This document shows positions 17,281-27,579 of a DNA stretch of 64,000 bases, one piece after another. The notes under the pieces were generated by a model that was not told the origin of the DNA, searched no databases, and saw only the letters and a list, made by a program, of their open reading frames with translations. The DNA lies in NCBI RefSeq assembly GCF_038592905.1, contig NZ_CP151943.1, positions 4,724,501 through 4,788,500 on the forward strand, in the 5' to 3' direction. This DNA comes from Neobacillus sp. FSL H8-0543. GTDB lineage: Bacteria; Bacillota; Bacilli; Bacillales; Cytobacillaceae. Both the position numbers and the translations under genes were made by a program. Position 1 is the first letter of the stretch; the number at the start of each line of letters is the position of its first letter.

Positions 17281-17865
17281 ATGAAGGATCTTTTTATTGA
17301 TTTTTGTGCAGATTGTGAATTAAATTCTATTTATAAGCTATTTGAAATAATAAATAATAATCCTTCCACTAGGATCGTTCTTAGAATTAGTAGTATTAAA
17401 GGCAACTGTTTTGCGGGTATTCTGGCCTTTAATAAACTTAATGCTATTTCAAATAATATTGAACTTGTTACCTATAATTCCAGCTCTATTTCAGCATCAG
17501 CATTACCAATTTATTATGCAGGAAATAAAAGATATGCTGCTAGTACATCTGATTTTCAGATAGGTGTTAATCAGTGGTCATCTGAAAAAAGAGATTTGGA
17601 AGGATTAGTGGAAGATTATCATCGAAATATGTCTTTTGATGAGATAGTTATACGAATATTCAAATACCGAAACGATTTAATTAATTTTGATATAGAAAAT
17701 AAATTCTATAATTGTGAGACAATTTCAATTGAAGAAGCACTAAATACAAGACTGGTTCATGAAATTAGAGAAAATATTAAAAACGAGCTTATAAATGTTG
17801 ATTATTCCTATTTTATTATTAGTCAAGATATTAATGATAAACTAGTTGTTCAACAGTTAATATAA
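17281..17865 (+). CDS. ClpP-like paralogue B, catalytic His missing
   Basis: 194 aa with the same fold and layout as paralogue A: RIVLRISSIKGNCFAGILAF, then SSSISASALPIYYAGNKRY, where the Ser position is kept, but the segment that should hold the His reads DFQIGVNQ instead of FLIHQ. GGAGG precedes the ATG by 7 bp. The pair recalls ClpP/ClpR or ClpP1/P2 systems in which one member is inactive and structural. A terminator (18029) follows, so both ClpP-like genes form the end of the transcript that may start at the DUF2779/xse genes. Confidence 0.7.
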   Translation: MKDLFIDFCADCELNSIYKLFEIINNNPSTRIVLRISSIKGNCFAGILAFNKLNAISNNIELVTYNSSSISASALPIYYAGNKRYAASTSDFQIGVNQWSSEKRDLEGLVEDYHRNMSFDEIVIRIFKYRNDLINFDIENKFYNCETISIEEALNTRLVHEIRENIKNELINVDYSYFIISQDINDKLVVQQLI

Positions 17866-18028
17866 CGACTATTCAAACTGAATTTTTGTGATTGTTTTTT
17901 ATATTTTACTAGGATTAAAGGAAGCTTTGGAAAGTTGGAACAGTTGGTATGAAAGATAATTAATATTATCCTATTTGGCTAAAAACTTATCACGAATTCG
18001 ACTAACTTAATGTAAGTAAGGAACTAAA

Positions 18029-18055
18029 AAATCCCCAATGTAGGGGATTTTTTTT
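18029..18055 (+). terminator. Terminator after the ClpP-like pair
   Basis: AAATCCCC / GGGGATTT with a 6-nt loop (18029-18036, 18043-18050) and a run of T. Confidence 0.9.
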
Positions 18056-18103
18056 CAAGTATCACAAGTGTTTATCTTAAGTTATATGTTTTATTAAGGT
18101 TTT

Positions 18104-19315
18104 TTAACCTTTTTCAGTAATCCACCTATGTACTTCTTTAACAAGGTTTTTGGCGGCAACTTCAGGACTTTTTGAATCGATATTCCAAGCACACTGACTT
18201 ATTTCAATGTCACCTAAGGTTACTTTTGGAAGTGACAGTGTTTTAGCATCCTGAAAATTTAGAAGAAGTCCACGTTTAGATTTCGCAGCAGCTGCAAATG
18301 CTGTTACTTGGTATAAATCTTGACGTTTCCAGTAGCCTTTTGACAACTTATATTTGACATCCCCGACCCCTAATCCATCTCCAAAAACTAGGTCAGGATT
18401 TACTTTTATTAAACTCCCTTGAATTGTCTCACCAATTTGATAAGGTTTTTTTTCTACAGTTTCATTAGTTAAATGTTCGGTAAGAATAGTCCTAAGTCCT
18501 GCTTCAATAACAACAGGAGTTGGTAATAAAAAGGATATAATTGGTAGTTCACCGTATCTCAAATTTAGACCAATCCTGTGAAGAATATGTTTTGCTAGAA
18601 TTAAAGCATCATGATAATAATATGAGCGACGATCTGTTTCAATGGTAAGGTCCGTTGATTGTAATCTTCCAACTCCATCAAAAAGGGATAAAAGGGGTGT
18701 TGCTAATTTTTTCCATTCATCATTAATCATGCTAATAGTTAATAGTGCCTCTACAATCACTCGATTTAAAGGATGATCAACTATAATGTCATCATATTCA
18801 CAATCAAACAGTAATCGACCCATGGAATAGTTCATAATTACTTTTCTCACATCAACGTTTCCACGTATAACAGGGAGTGGTTCATTTACTGTTTGGTAAG
18901 TTGTAAGAATTCCTTGGCGTACCAATTCTTCAACATACTTTAAGAAAGATAAAATGAAAAGGTCCACCAAATTATGACCACTTTCTCCAAATGCTTTTTC
19001 GGAAGCGAGACGTGGCATTCGTGTCGCTTCCGAAAATAGATATAAAAAGTGATCTATTGGTATTTTAGGATTTACTTGGATATTTGCCTCTCCTAAACCT
19101 ATTATACCAATTGCATTTCTTACAATTACCTCATAGTTGCCATCAGAAATTTTTCTACAAGAAATTATGGATCTTTCCTTAGACATATATTCATCGTCTA
19201 TATGATTTTTATCTTGTGCTAATTGTTCAGCCAACTCGTACCCTAGAAATTGTAAAGCTTCAGCTTGTTTAGAACTTAATTTAAGTATCTTTGGTATCGT
19301 CTCTGTCAGTTCCAT
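18104..19315 (-). CDS. McrC-family nuclease subunit of a McrBC type IV restriction system
   Basis: 403 aa, McrC (5-methylcytosine restriction endonuclease subunit) family. The C-terminal half carries the PD-(D/E)XK core: NPDLVFGD ... GVGDVKYK, i.e. the D and D-x-K acidic/lysine set. The N-terminal part would contact McrB. Its start lies inside the end of mcrB (35-bp overlap), so the two are coupled. Together they cut DNA carrying modified bases (typically methylcytosine) at a distance, powered by GTP in known systems. Intact; it converges with the ClpP-like genes across a terminator. Confidence 0.9.
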   Translation of the reverse strand: MELTETIPKILKLSSKQAEALQFLGYELAEQLAQDKNHIDDEYMSKERSIISCRKISDGNYEVIVRNAIGIIGLGEANIQVNPKIPIDHFLYLFSEATRMPRLASEKAFGESGHNLVDLFILSFLKYVEELVRQGILTTYQTVNEPLPVIRGNVDVRKVIMNYSMGRLLFDCEYDDIIVDHPLNRVIVEALLTISMINDEWKKLATPLLSLFDGVGRLQSTDLTIETDRRSYYYHDALILAKHILHRIGLNLRYGELPIISFLLPTPVVIEAGLRTILTEHLTNETVEKKPYQIGETIQGSLIKVNPDLVFGDGLGVGDVKYKLSKGYWKRQDLYQVTAFAAAAKSKRGLLLNFQDAKTLSLPKVTLGDIEISQCAWNIDSKSPEVAAKNLVKEVHRWITEKG

Positions 19316-21146
19316 TTACTTCCTCCGGCCATAAAACATCAAAATTAAATTTTATTTGTAATTTGTCTTCCTTATAATTTATATAATATTCTTCAATAAG
19401 AGGAAAAATCTTACGGTCCCACACGCGTTTCAGAATTTCCCTTGTAATTTCTTTTTTCATAAAGTATGAGTGCCCGATTTCATGATGGCGGTCAATTTCT
19501 GAACGAAGTTGGTTGTTTAAGGATGTAAATCCTTCAATCAATTTATCTACTGAATATGCTTGTTCTTTTTTGTTATTATAAAACTTTCGTAACAAATCAG
19601 ATCTTGCACCTAATTCAAATATTTCAAAACGTCTTCTCAAAGCATGGTCGAGTGCACGAATATTTCGGTCTGCCGTGTTCATGGTTCCAATTATGTATAA
19701 GTTACTTGGGAGTTTAAAACCTTTAGAATACTGTAAGTCTATTTTTCTATCTCTATATTCTAGTAGGTAAAATAACTCTCCAAAGACTTTAGGCAAATTT
19801 GCTCTATTCATTTCATCTATAATTAATACATATTTCTCTTGTTTATCCCTTGCTTCATTTGCCCATTTCATCAATACTCCGGGGGATGCATCAAATTTTA
19901 TTCCTGCAGATGTTGGTACAGGACGGAGTCCCTCAATAAAATCTTCATATGTATAACTAGGGTGAAATTGTACTAACTTAACATTTTCTATTCCCGCAAT
20001 AACCCTACCAAGTTCCTCTGCGACTAATGTTTTTCCTGTCCCAGGGGGTCCAGCTAGAATTATTTGGCCATTTTCCAAAAGAGTTTCTTTTAAATCCTTT
20101 ATAAAACTAAGATCCAAGTTTGTTTTTTTTTGCATTTCGCGCATGAAATCATACCTTTCATATGGGAATGAAAATTTTTCACCAGTATTCGCAATTGCAG
20201 TTATTTCTTTAGAATCAATCCGTTTTTTCTTCAATACTAATTTATTGATAAATTCCTTAGAAACTTGATGAAAATTAGCAATATACACATAGCAATTAGA
20301 AGATGACATTCGTCCTACACGTACAATTTTTGAGGAACTAATAGAAGTAACATCATGAATAACTTCCAATACCCTTGAACCCCAACATTCGTTATCGCTA
20401 TGATAAAAATTAGCATAGGTTGGAATTGAACTGTTTAGCTGTGTTTTTATTACATTAATGGCTTTATGTTCCTCACTAATCTCTAGATAAATGCCTTTAG
20501 GGTAATATTCTGACTTCTCTTTGATTTTTCTTAATTCTGCTGCAGTTACTTTACAGAAAAGTGACTGAGGTTCTACTTGGTAAAATTTAAATCCGGTATA
20601 CTCAATAGATTCAAGGACATTAAACAATTTCTCAAAATCACTTACCAAATCTTCATTACTTGGAATTGCTCCATCTTTGTATACAAATGACATAACGTTC
20701 CCCAAGGAATATAGCTTTGGCCGCTCGGAATTTGTAATTTGATGTAGATCTATATCATTTTTACTTATTCCTGTGACTTGCTCAGTAAGAATATTTAAAT
20801 CCTGTTTTCTTTTTTGTATGACTACTTGTTGAAAACCTTCAGTTCCTTGGTTTAATGATAGATATACACAACTGCCATCTCCTGCAAATAAATAAACTAA
20901 ATAATAACCTAACCCAGGTTTACTCGTATTACGCGAATAAAATGAAATCCAAGGGCAATCAACCCATGTATCCCTTTGAAAGCAACTACTATTTATTTTT
21001 TTACGTGAGAAACCTAGTCTTCTCGCAAATATATCTGGCCCCGATTGTTCAATTAGTTCTTTATAGCGAGTGGGATTAGATGTGGCTCTGGAGGAACTAG
21101 CTCTAGTTTTTAACAAATCTAATATTTCTTGTAAAAAGGTTTGCAA
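19281..21146 (-). CDS. McrB-family AAA+ GTPase of a McrBC system
   Basis: 621 aa. N-terminal half: MrcB/DUF3578-type recognition domain (WISFYSRNTSKPGLGYYLVY, LSLNQGTEGF), thought to read modified DNA. C-terminal half: AAA+ motor with Walker A AGPPGTGKT (about residue 365), Walker B VLIIDEMNRANL (about 445) and the McrB hallmark GTMNTADRN (about 490) followed by ALDHALRRRFE. Known McrB proteins hydrolyse GTP and translocate DNA to McrC. The ATG at 21146 follows a moderate site. This is a complete two-gene defence system facing away from the Mre11/Rad50-like pair. Confidence 0.92.
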   Translation of the reverse strand: MQTFLQEILDLLKTRASSSRATSNPTRYKELIEQSGPDIFARRLGFSRKKINSSCFQRDTWVDCPWISFYSRNTSKPGLGYYLVYLFAGDGSCVYLSLNQGTEGFQQVVIQKRKQDLNILTEQVTGISKNDIDLHQITNSERPKLYSLGNVMSFVYKDGAIPSNEDLVSDFEKLFNVLESIEYTGFKFYQVEPQSLFCKVTAAELRKIKEKSEYYPKGIYLEISEEHKAINVIKTQLNSSIPTYANFYHSDNECWGSRVLEVIHDVTSISSSKIVRVGRMSSSNCYVYIANFHQVSKEFINKLVLKKKRIDSKEITAIANTGEKFSFPYERYDFMREMQKKTNLDLSFIKDLKETLLENGQIILAGPPGTGKTLVAEELGRVIAGIENVKLVQFHPSYTYEDFIEGLRPVPTSAGIKFDASPGVLMKWANEARDKQEKYVLIIDEMNRANLPKVFGELFYLLEYRDRKIDLQYSKGFKLPSNLYIIGTMNTADRNIRALDHALRRRFEIFELGARSDLLRKFYNNKKEQAYSVDKLIEGFTSLNNQLRSEIDRHHEIGHSYFMKKEITREILKRVWDRKIFPLIEEYYINYKEDKLQIKFNFDVLWPEEVNGTDRDDTKDT

Positions 21147-21494
21147 TAAAAATAACCTCCTAATTGGTGTGAAAATTATATACTTTTTATTTTACACGAA
21201 AAAATATTTTTGAGTGAAAATTCGGAATTTAAAAGGTCGTTCGGTGATAAGGCAATCTGCGATATGAATATCATATCAAATATACTAGCTATCAAAACAT
21301 TTAAGTAAGCGACGAACCCACTCAAAGTAATAAAGCATCTTTATTCACATAGGACTAACAGTCTATACTTTTTCAGGAAAAAGAAGGAAAAAGCAGATTT
21401 ATGTAGAAGTTTGTATTAAGTATCAAAGATTTTATAAAATGACCAAATTTAGTTGTATGAGGTAGGGAACTGTTCATTTTAGGAGGGAATCTTT
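21147..21494. other. Divergent intergenic region between mcrB and the yhaO-like gene
   Basis: 348 bp, AT-rich, presumably holding both promoters. No clear operator or hairpin was recognised. Confidence 0.4.
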
Positions 21495-22772
21495 TTGGAA
21501 TTTACATTTATTCACGCAGCGGATATTCATTTAGATAGTCCGTTAAGAGGTTTGGAAAAGTACGAAGGAGCTCCTGTGGAGAAAATTCGTAATGCAACAC
21601 GTGAGGCATTTCAAAACTTGGTCGACCTGGCAATTGAAAAAAAAGTAGCCTTTCTGCTTATCGCTGGTGATCTTTACGACGGAGATTGGAAGGATTACAA
21701 TACAGGGCTATTTTTTATTAGCCAAATGATTCGACTACATAAAGAAAAAATTAATGTTTACTTAATTCGAGGAAATCATGATGCACAAAGCCTCATCACT
21801 AGAGAATTAAAGTTACCTGCGAATGTCTTTGAGTTTTCCGTTGACCATCCTAAGACGATAACGATTGAATCTCTACAGGTTGCATTACATGGACAAGGTT
21901 TTGCATCAAGAGCTGTGACAGAAAATTTGGCAACATCGTACCCGCAAAAAAAGGAAGGATACCTAAACATTGGTCTGTTACATACAAGTGCAACCGGACA
22001 TGAAGGCCATGAAAATTATGCGCCATGTTCAGTAGATGACTTAAAAGCAAAAGGCTATGATTATTGGGCATTAGGTCATATCCACTTAAGAGAAGTGTTA
22101 CATAAAAGCAATCCAGTCATCCTCTTTCCGGGTAATATCCAAGGTCGGCATGTTAGAGAAATTGGAAATAAAGGATGTACCATTGTTACGGTAAAAGAGG
22201 GACAAATTGAACAATATGAACACCATACCCTTGACGTGCTAAGGTGGGAAGTTTGCCAGGTGGACGCTTCTGCTTGTGAAACGGAACAAGATGTATTAGA
22301 TATCGCCAGTGAAAAATTGGAGCAGCTTATGAATCAATCCGATGGTAGGTTCCTGGCCATACGATTCCGAATAACCGGTGCAAGTGAAATTCACCAAAAG
22401 TTAATTGTGGAAAAAGAACATGTGATGAATAATATTCGCTCGATGGCTTTAGAAGTGGGTACTGGAGATGTTTGGATTGAAAAGGTAAAAATTGAAACAA
22501 GTAGAAAAATCGATATCAATGAGTTAAAGGAAAATAGCACCCCTATCGCAAGCATTCTAGAATTCATTGAACAGATTCGGAACGAACCAGAAACGGTTGA
22601 ATTGCTATTAGCGGAATTTAAAGACTTACAAACCGTATTACCCCACGAATTAAAGACGGGGGAAGATGCTTTTGATTTCACAAATCCAGCAATCATTGAA
22701 GATAGAATTAAAGAAGTAGAAGATCTAATTTTACATTACTTGACTACGAAAGCTGGGGAGGTAATTGCATGA
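21495..22772 (+). CDS. YhaO-like DNA repair exonuclease (SbcD/Mre11 metallophosphoesterase family)
   Basis: 425 aa, calcineurin-like phosphoesterase. Metal-site motifs in order: FIHAADIHLDSPL (start), IAGDLYDGDW, IRGNHDAQS and ALGHIHLREV. The TTG start lies 8 bp behind AGGAGGG. Like B. subtilis YhaO and SbcD it should act as the nuclease subunit beside a Rad50-like ATPase, opening or trimming DNA ends. The next gene starts within its stop codon (ATGA overlap), so the two are coupled. The C-terminal 140 residues are helical and presumably cap or bind the ATPase. Confidence 0.9.
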   Translation: MEFTFIHAADIHLDSPLRGLEKYEGAPVEKIRNATREAFQNLVDLAIEKKVAFLLIAGDLYDGDWKDYNTGLFFISQMIRLHKEKINVYLIRGNHDAQSLITRELKLPANVFEFSVDHPKTITIESLQVALHGQGFASRAVTENLATSYPQKKEGYLNIGLLHTSATGHEGHENYAPCSVDDLKAKGYDYWALGHIHLREVLHKSNPVILFPGNIQGRHVREIGNKGCTIVTVKEGQIEQYEHHTLDVLRWEVCQVDASACETEQDVLDIASEKLEQLMNQSDGRFLAIRFRITGASEIHQKLIVEKEHVMNNIRSMALEVGTGDVWIEKVKIETSRKIDINELKENSTPIASILEFIEQIRNEPETVELLLAEFKDLQTVLPHELKTGEDAFDFTNPAIIEDRIKEVEDLILHYLTTKAGEVIA

Positions 22773-25700
22773 AAATAAATTTTATAAATTTGAAAGCATT
22801 TGGTCATTTTACCGATTACTATTTACATTTTGATGAAAAGAAAAACTTTCATTTACTATACGGTCCAAATGAAGCAGGAAAAAGCACGATCCTTCGTTCC
22901 TTTACTAACTATTTATATGGTTTCCCAAAGAACACACCAGACACCTTCCTACACAGCAATCAAAAGCTGAGGATTGAAGGTGAATTGCAAAACAAAAAAG
23001 GGGAAAAGTTGAATTTTACTCGACGTAAAGGTCAATCAAAAACTGTATTAGATGCCTACAATAACCCACTCGATGAAAAACAAGTTCTTCAATTTTTAAA
23101 CGGAATGAGCAAAGATCAGTTCAATAACATGTTTGCGCTAGATCATATTCGATTACGTGAAGGTGGAGAAAGTCTTCTTCAAAGTGATGGAAATGTGGGT
23201 CAAAGTCTATTTTCTGCTGCAACAGGAATGAATGCACTTCGGAGCGTTTTAGACGAAATGGAAATAAAAACAAGCAAGCTGTATACAAAAAACAGGCCAA
23301 AATCAACGATTAATAGTGCGATTAAAGAAGAAAGAGAATCGTCGCTAAAAATTACAGATAACCAAATGAAAATACAAGATTGGAAAGAACTAGAGCGAAA
23401 CTATGTTGAGGGTAAAAAGAAAATAGAGGAATTAAAGACAAGAATTAAAGAGTTAAGAGAAATGGAACAAAAATACTTGCGACTAAAACAAACTTTACCA
23501 AAAATCGCCCTTTACAAGGAAATGCAAGAAAAATGTGAAGAGCTTTCTACCGTTCCCGACTTACCAGAAAATATAGAAGATTTACGAAAAGAAAATGTGC
23601 GAAATTTAGAAGTAGCTAAAATTGCCAAGCAAAAAGCAACGAAGGACTTGGAGCAAGCACAAAAACAACTAGAAACAATTGTTATCCCAGAAGGAATTCT
23701 TGACCAAGCATCTTTTATTGAATCCTTGTATCGGGAAAGCAGCAGTTATCGTAAGGATGTCGAGCAGGTGCCAATTCTTCAAGGAGAATTTCGTCAATTA
23801 GAACAAAGTATTCTCGCCAGGTTAAGAGAGCTAGGTCAAGTTACGGACAATTTTGATACGATAGAGCAATATCGGATCAGTACGGAGCTTAAGAAAAATA
23901 TTCATGAATTAGCGGATCACAAGCTCGTATTAGACAACAATGCAAAGAAGGCAAACGACGATTATAATTCTTTAAACAATGAGCTAACTGAGATTCAAAG
24001 TGATATTCAAGAGGTTAACGAGGCGTTTGATGTGGAGTCACTTGATGCTGCCATTAGTAGAATTCGAGAGGAAGGAAAGCTCGAGAACCTATTAAAAGAA
24101 AAGGAAGAAGAATTACGACAAGTTGAGCAGCAACTAACAGAGCTAATCCACAGCTTGCCTCTGTTTAATGGAACAAGCGATCAATTATTTCAGTTAAAAG
24201 TGCCTACGTTAAAGGAAACCATTAAGAAATTTCAAAAAGACAATGAAGAAATTTCTAGCAAAAAAAAGCAGTTTGAAAAAGAAATTGAGGATGAAAATAA
24301 AGCTATTCTAGATTATGAAAATAGAATTCGTGAACTAGAATCACTTGCGGATATACCGACGATAACTCAATTGCAAGAATCGCGTAAATATCGGGATGAA
24401 GGCTGGCTAGTTATTCGCCAAAAATTGAATACAGGTAATCTTGACGAAGCAGCACTATCCGCCTTTTCAAACGGTCTGCCACTTGATTTGGCATTTGAAA
24501 GAAGTATCCATGAAAGTGATGGTATTTCAGATACGATGCGAACCGAGGCTGAGAAGGTCGGGGTAAAAAATAATTTGCTCCTTAGTATTGAAAAAAGTAA
24601 AAATAATTTGAGTACACTTAAATCATCATTAGAAGGTTTAGTGGAAAAAGAGTTCATTTGGAATGGGCAATGGAAAGAACATTGGCAATCCGTTCATTTT
24701 GAACCATTATCACCACCAGAAATGTTAGAGTGGCTGGATCAATATGAAGCGATTCTTGAACGTAATCAAAGTAAAGAGACAATAGCTGTCCACGTAAAAG
24801 GGTTAAATGAAAAAATCGCAGTGTTTATGGAGTTGCTAAGAGAATCCCTTAGGGACATTGAACCAGGTGCTGACTATTCGACACTTGAAGAACTCGTGAA
24901 AGCAGCAGAAAGAAAGAGTAAAAGAGTAGCAGAAGAGAAGACCAACCGTAAAAACTTGATAAAAAACTTAACGAAAATAAAGAAAAACCTAGAGATCGCT
25001 AAGGAAAAAGTAGCAGAAACCGGTAAGGAACTTGAAATATGGATAGGTAAATGGGACAAGGTAATTGAAAACCTAAAGATCTCAAAATATACCTCTCCAA
25101 CAGTGGTCAAAGAGCTTCTTGAGACATACGAAGATTGTGTAACTAACTATGATAAACTAAAGCACGCAGAAAAAGAAATAGATACCCTAACCAAAAGAAT
25201 TAATGCTTTTGAATACAAGGTAGAAAGCATCAAGCAAATCATTAACATCGAATTAATTCCTAATGCGATGGACCTTGCCGTAATAACGTTGTTTGACGCA
25301 TTACAGAAGGCAAACAAAGACCAAATCGAGATTGACAATCTTAATAGTCAAAAAACGAATGCAACAGGTGAACTTGAAGAGGCGAAAAAGCAAATCACTC
25401 ATGCAAATGATGTTCTAAAAAGGCTACTCGAGCAAGCCTGCTGTGAATCAATTGAAGAACTTGAAAAAATCGAGTCTGACTATAAGGAAAAGTGTAAATG
25501 GAAGGACAAAATTGAACAGTTAGAATTACAGATTATCGAATTGGGTAATGGTCTAATGCTCAATGACCTTCTGGAAGAAGCAAATCTTGCAAACAAAGAT
25601 TCACTAGATATTGACTTGGATGAAGTAAAGCAAGAATTAATAACTTTGGATAAAGCTCGATCTGAAATGGAACAAGCACATGGTGTAGTAAAAAATGAGT

Positions 25701-26290
25701 ACACAGAAAAAATTGAAGGAACGAACTTTTCTTCGGTAAAAGCAGCAGGAGAAAAACAAAGTAAGCTAGCAGCCATTGCAGGGTACACAAATGAATACAT
25801 CAACTATAAGTTAGCTTCACTATTGTTACAAAAAGGGATTGAATACTACCGAGAAAACAATCAAAGCCCAATCCTAAATCGAGCGAGCGAAATTTTCAAT
25901 CGACTAACACTAGGGTCCTTTGATGAACTAACCGTTGACTATGACAAAAAAGACCAACCAATCATCATGGGAGTTCGCAACAATGACGAAAAGGTAGAAG
26001 TTTCAGGTATGAGTGATGGCACAACAGACCAATTATATTTAGCTTTACGAATTGCAAGCATTGAAAATTATGTAAAAGACAATGAACCAATCCCATTCAT
26101 CGTGGATGATATCCTTGTCCACTTTGACGACGAAAGGTCGAAAGAAACATTAAAAGTATTACTGGAACTATCAAAACATACACAAATCATATTTTTCTCT
26201 CACCATTATCGTTTGATTGAACTAATGAATGCAGTATCAACTGATAGTTCCTCTTATCAGTTAAAAGAACTCAACACTGTAACCGTATAG
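22769..26290 (+). CDS. YhaN-like Rad50/SbcC-type AAA ATPase
   Basis: 1173 aa, longer than B. subtilis YhaN (about 960). Walker A YGPNEAGKST is at residues 31-40; a very long central coiled coil (roughly 200-1000, Glu/Lys/Leu heptads) follows; the ABC signature VSGMSDGTTDQLYLALR lies near 1080 and Walker B PFIVDDI near 1110, then FSHH. The two ends form one ABC head, the coil an arm, as in SbcC/Rad50. Coupled to the nuclease gene by a 4-bp overlap. Inferred role: ATP-gated processing of DNA ends in repair or defence; the McrBC neighbours favour the latter but do not prove it. Confidence 0.9.
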   Translation: MKINFINLKAFGHFTDYYLHFDEKKNFHLLYGPNEAGKSTILRSFTNYLYGFPKNTPDTFLHSNQKLRIEGELQNKKGEKLNFTRRKGQSKTVLDAYNNPLDEKQVLQFLNGMSKDQFNNMFALDHIRLREGGESLLQSDGNVGQSLFSAATGMNALRSVLDEMEIKTSKLYTKNRPKSTINSAIKEERESSLKITDNQMKIQDWKELERNYVEGKKKIEELKTRIKELREMEQKYLRLKQTLPKIALYKEMQEKCEELSTVPDLPENIEDLRKENVRNLEVAKIAKQKATKDLEQAQKQLETIVIPEGILDQASFIESLYRESSSYRKDVEQVPILQGEFRQLEQSILARLRELGQVTDNFDTIEQYRISTELKKNIHELADHKLVLDNNAKKANDDYNSLNNELTEIQSDIQEVNEAFDVESLDAAISRIREEGKLENLLKEKEEELRQVEQQLTELIHSLPLFNGTSDQLFQLKVPTLKETIKKFQKDNEEISSKKKQFEKEIEDENKAILDYENRIRELESLADIPTITQLQESRKYRDEGWLVIRQKLNTGNLDEAALSAFSNGLPLDLAFERSIHESDGISDTMRTEAEKVGVKNNLLLSIEKSKNNLSTLKSSLEGLVEKEFIWNGQWKEHWQSVHFEPLSPPEMLEWLDQYEAILERNQSKETIAVHVKGLNEKIAVFMELLRESLRDIEPGADYSTLEELVKAAERKSKRVAEEKTNRKNLIKNLTKIKKNLEIAKEKVAETGKELEIWIGKWDKVIENLKISKYTSPTVVKELLETYEDCVTNYDKLKHAEKEIDTLTKRINAFEYKVESIKQIINIELIPNAMDLAVITLFDALQKANKDQIEIDNLNSQKTNATGELEEAKKQITHANDVLKRLLEQACCESIEELEKIESDYKEKCKWKDKIEQLELQIIELGNGLMLNDLLEEANLANKDSLDIDLDEVKQELITLDKARSEMEQAHGVVKNEYTEKIEGTNFSSVKAAGEKQSKLAAIAGYTNEYINYKLASLLLQKGIEYYRENNQSPILNRASEIFNRLTLGSFDELTVDYDKKDQPIIMGVRNNDEKVEVSGMSDGTTDQLYLALRIASIENYVKDNEPIPFIVDDILVHFDDERSKETLKVLLELSKHTQIIFFSHHYRLIELMNAVSTDSSSYQLKELNTVTV

Positions 26291-26328
26291 TGTGTACTGT
26301 ACAATTACCATAGTAGAAAACAGGGAGG

Positions 26329-26362
26329 GGCACAATTAGTATTAACGCTAGTTGTGCCTTAT
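26329..26362 (+). terminator. Terminator of the yhaO/yhaN-like operon
   Basis: 11-bp stem GGCACAATTAG / CTAGTTGTGCC (26329-26339, 26348-26358), then TTATT. Confidence 0.8.
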
Positions 26363-26466
26363 TACTTGTAAGACTTCATATTGTACCCTATATAAATTAC
26401 CCCTTAGTCTATTTTGTTAGTTGTTGGTGACGTAACAAGATTCTACTAGTAATTCCGTTTCGAATG

Positions 26467-26658
26467 TGACTTATAGTTTACTATGAAAATAGGGGTTGCT
26501 CTGATTATGGTTATGCAAAGAGAATTAATTGGTCTAAGAATTTTTATGATAATCTATTGATATACCTTGAATCTTTTAAGAAGGTGAAATGGTTAGAAAA
26601 GCAAAATTTAAAGCAGTTTGATCTTTTTGATCTATTAGGATTTTTTAAAATAGGTTAA
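26467..26658 (+). pseudogene. Unknown gene remnant
   Basis: A 62-codon open frame without a start codon reads YYENRGCSDYGYAKRINWSK, then LLIYLESFKKVKWLEKQNL to a TAA. Protein-like composition, no family recognised. Probably the tail of a lost gene. Confidence 0.3.
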
Positions 26659-26722
26659 GTTAAAATCATAGGAATATAAAAGATGATAGTTAGCATGTTC
26701 TCATTGCTATATATCTTTTTCC

Positions 26723-27301
26723 TTACTGCTCACATGCCATATTATCCCCATCCCTGTCATGTTTAGAATCATATGCAGGGTGGGTTGAAGGTACCCCATT
26801 AGGATAAACTTTTCTCATTTCAGTACAATTCTTAAAGCTTATGTCTTCGCTTGGAATTGTTTCTTCAACTTCAGTAGGGACCTTAGCTGCTTCTTCCTGT
26901 GCTCTTTGTGCAGCTTCTTCTTCAGCTTTCCTCTTCTCTTCCTCAGCTAATCGTAGTCTTTCTTCTTCTTCCTTTTTCTGTTGCTCTTCTAATGCTTGTT
27001 GTTCTTGAAATTTCTGTTGCTCTTCTAATTCCTTAGCCTTTTCTGCTTCTAAACGCTCGGCTTCCTTCTTTTCATTTTCTTCATTTAATATTTGCTCTTC
27101 ATCAGGTTCACTGACTTCTTCTGTTTCGTCAGGCATTGTAAGACCAAATAATATGAAAGATAGTACAAACAATAAAGCACCTCTTGTTATTGCAGCTTTC
27201 CGAGACTTCATTCTAACTAAGGATGGTTTAATTAAACCTATGATAATAATGATGACCGATACTAAAAGTAACAGCAAAAAAATATTATTAAGAATTGACA
27301 T
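26723..27301 (-). CDS. Membrane-anchored coiled-coil protein with excalibur domain
   Basis: 192 aa. Two hydrophobic segments at the N-terminus (residues 4-25 and 38-55), a long Glu/Lys/Gln-rich coiled coil (about 62-150), and a C-terminal excalibur calcium-binding domain: FKNCTEMRKVYPNGV ... DRDGDNMACE (DxDxDGxxCE type), with the two Cys that usually pair. The C-terminal domain is expected outside the cell. Such domains occur in surface proteins and extracellular nucleases. ATG preceded by AAGGAGGAT. It stands alone between the repair operon and the HNH gene. Role unknown. Confidence 0.8.
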   Translation of the reverse strand: MSILNNIFLLLLLVSVIIIIIGLIKPSLVRMKSRKAAITRGALLFVLSFILFGLTMPDETEEVSEPDEEQILNEENEKKEAERLEAEKAKELEEQQKFQEQQALEEQQKKEEEERLRLAEEEKRKAEEEAAQRAQEEAAKVPTEVEETIPSEDISFKNCTEMRKVYPNGVPSTHPAYDSKHDRDGDNMACEQ

Positions 27302-27579
27302 ATGACTAATCCTCCTTTTTATAATCGATAAAAATATAATGCCTATGTAATTTTACATTTTATTCAAACATTAATGAACAAATAGATTCAATTATCTTGC
27401 ATTATTCCTTTCAATTGTATGTTAACTCGAAGGACATTCATTTATTCAAACTACATACAAACAAAAGCATCGGAAGAATAAAATAATAAGTGGTATAATT
27501 GGGTAAATAAAACAAATATGCTTGTTTATTTATTGGAAGCTTTCATTAACATAAGAATGTATGGACTAAAGGAGAAGAA

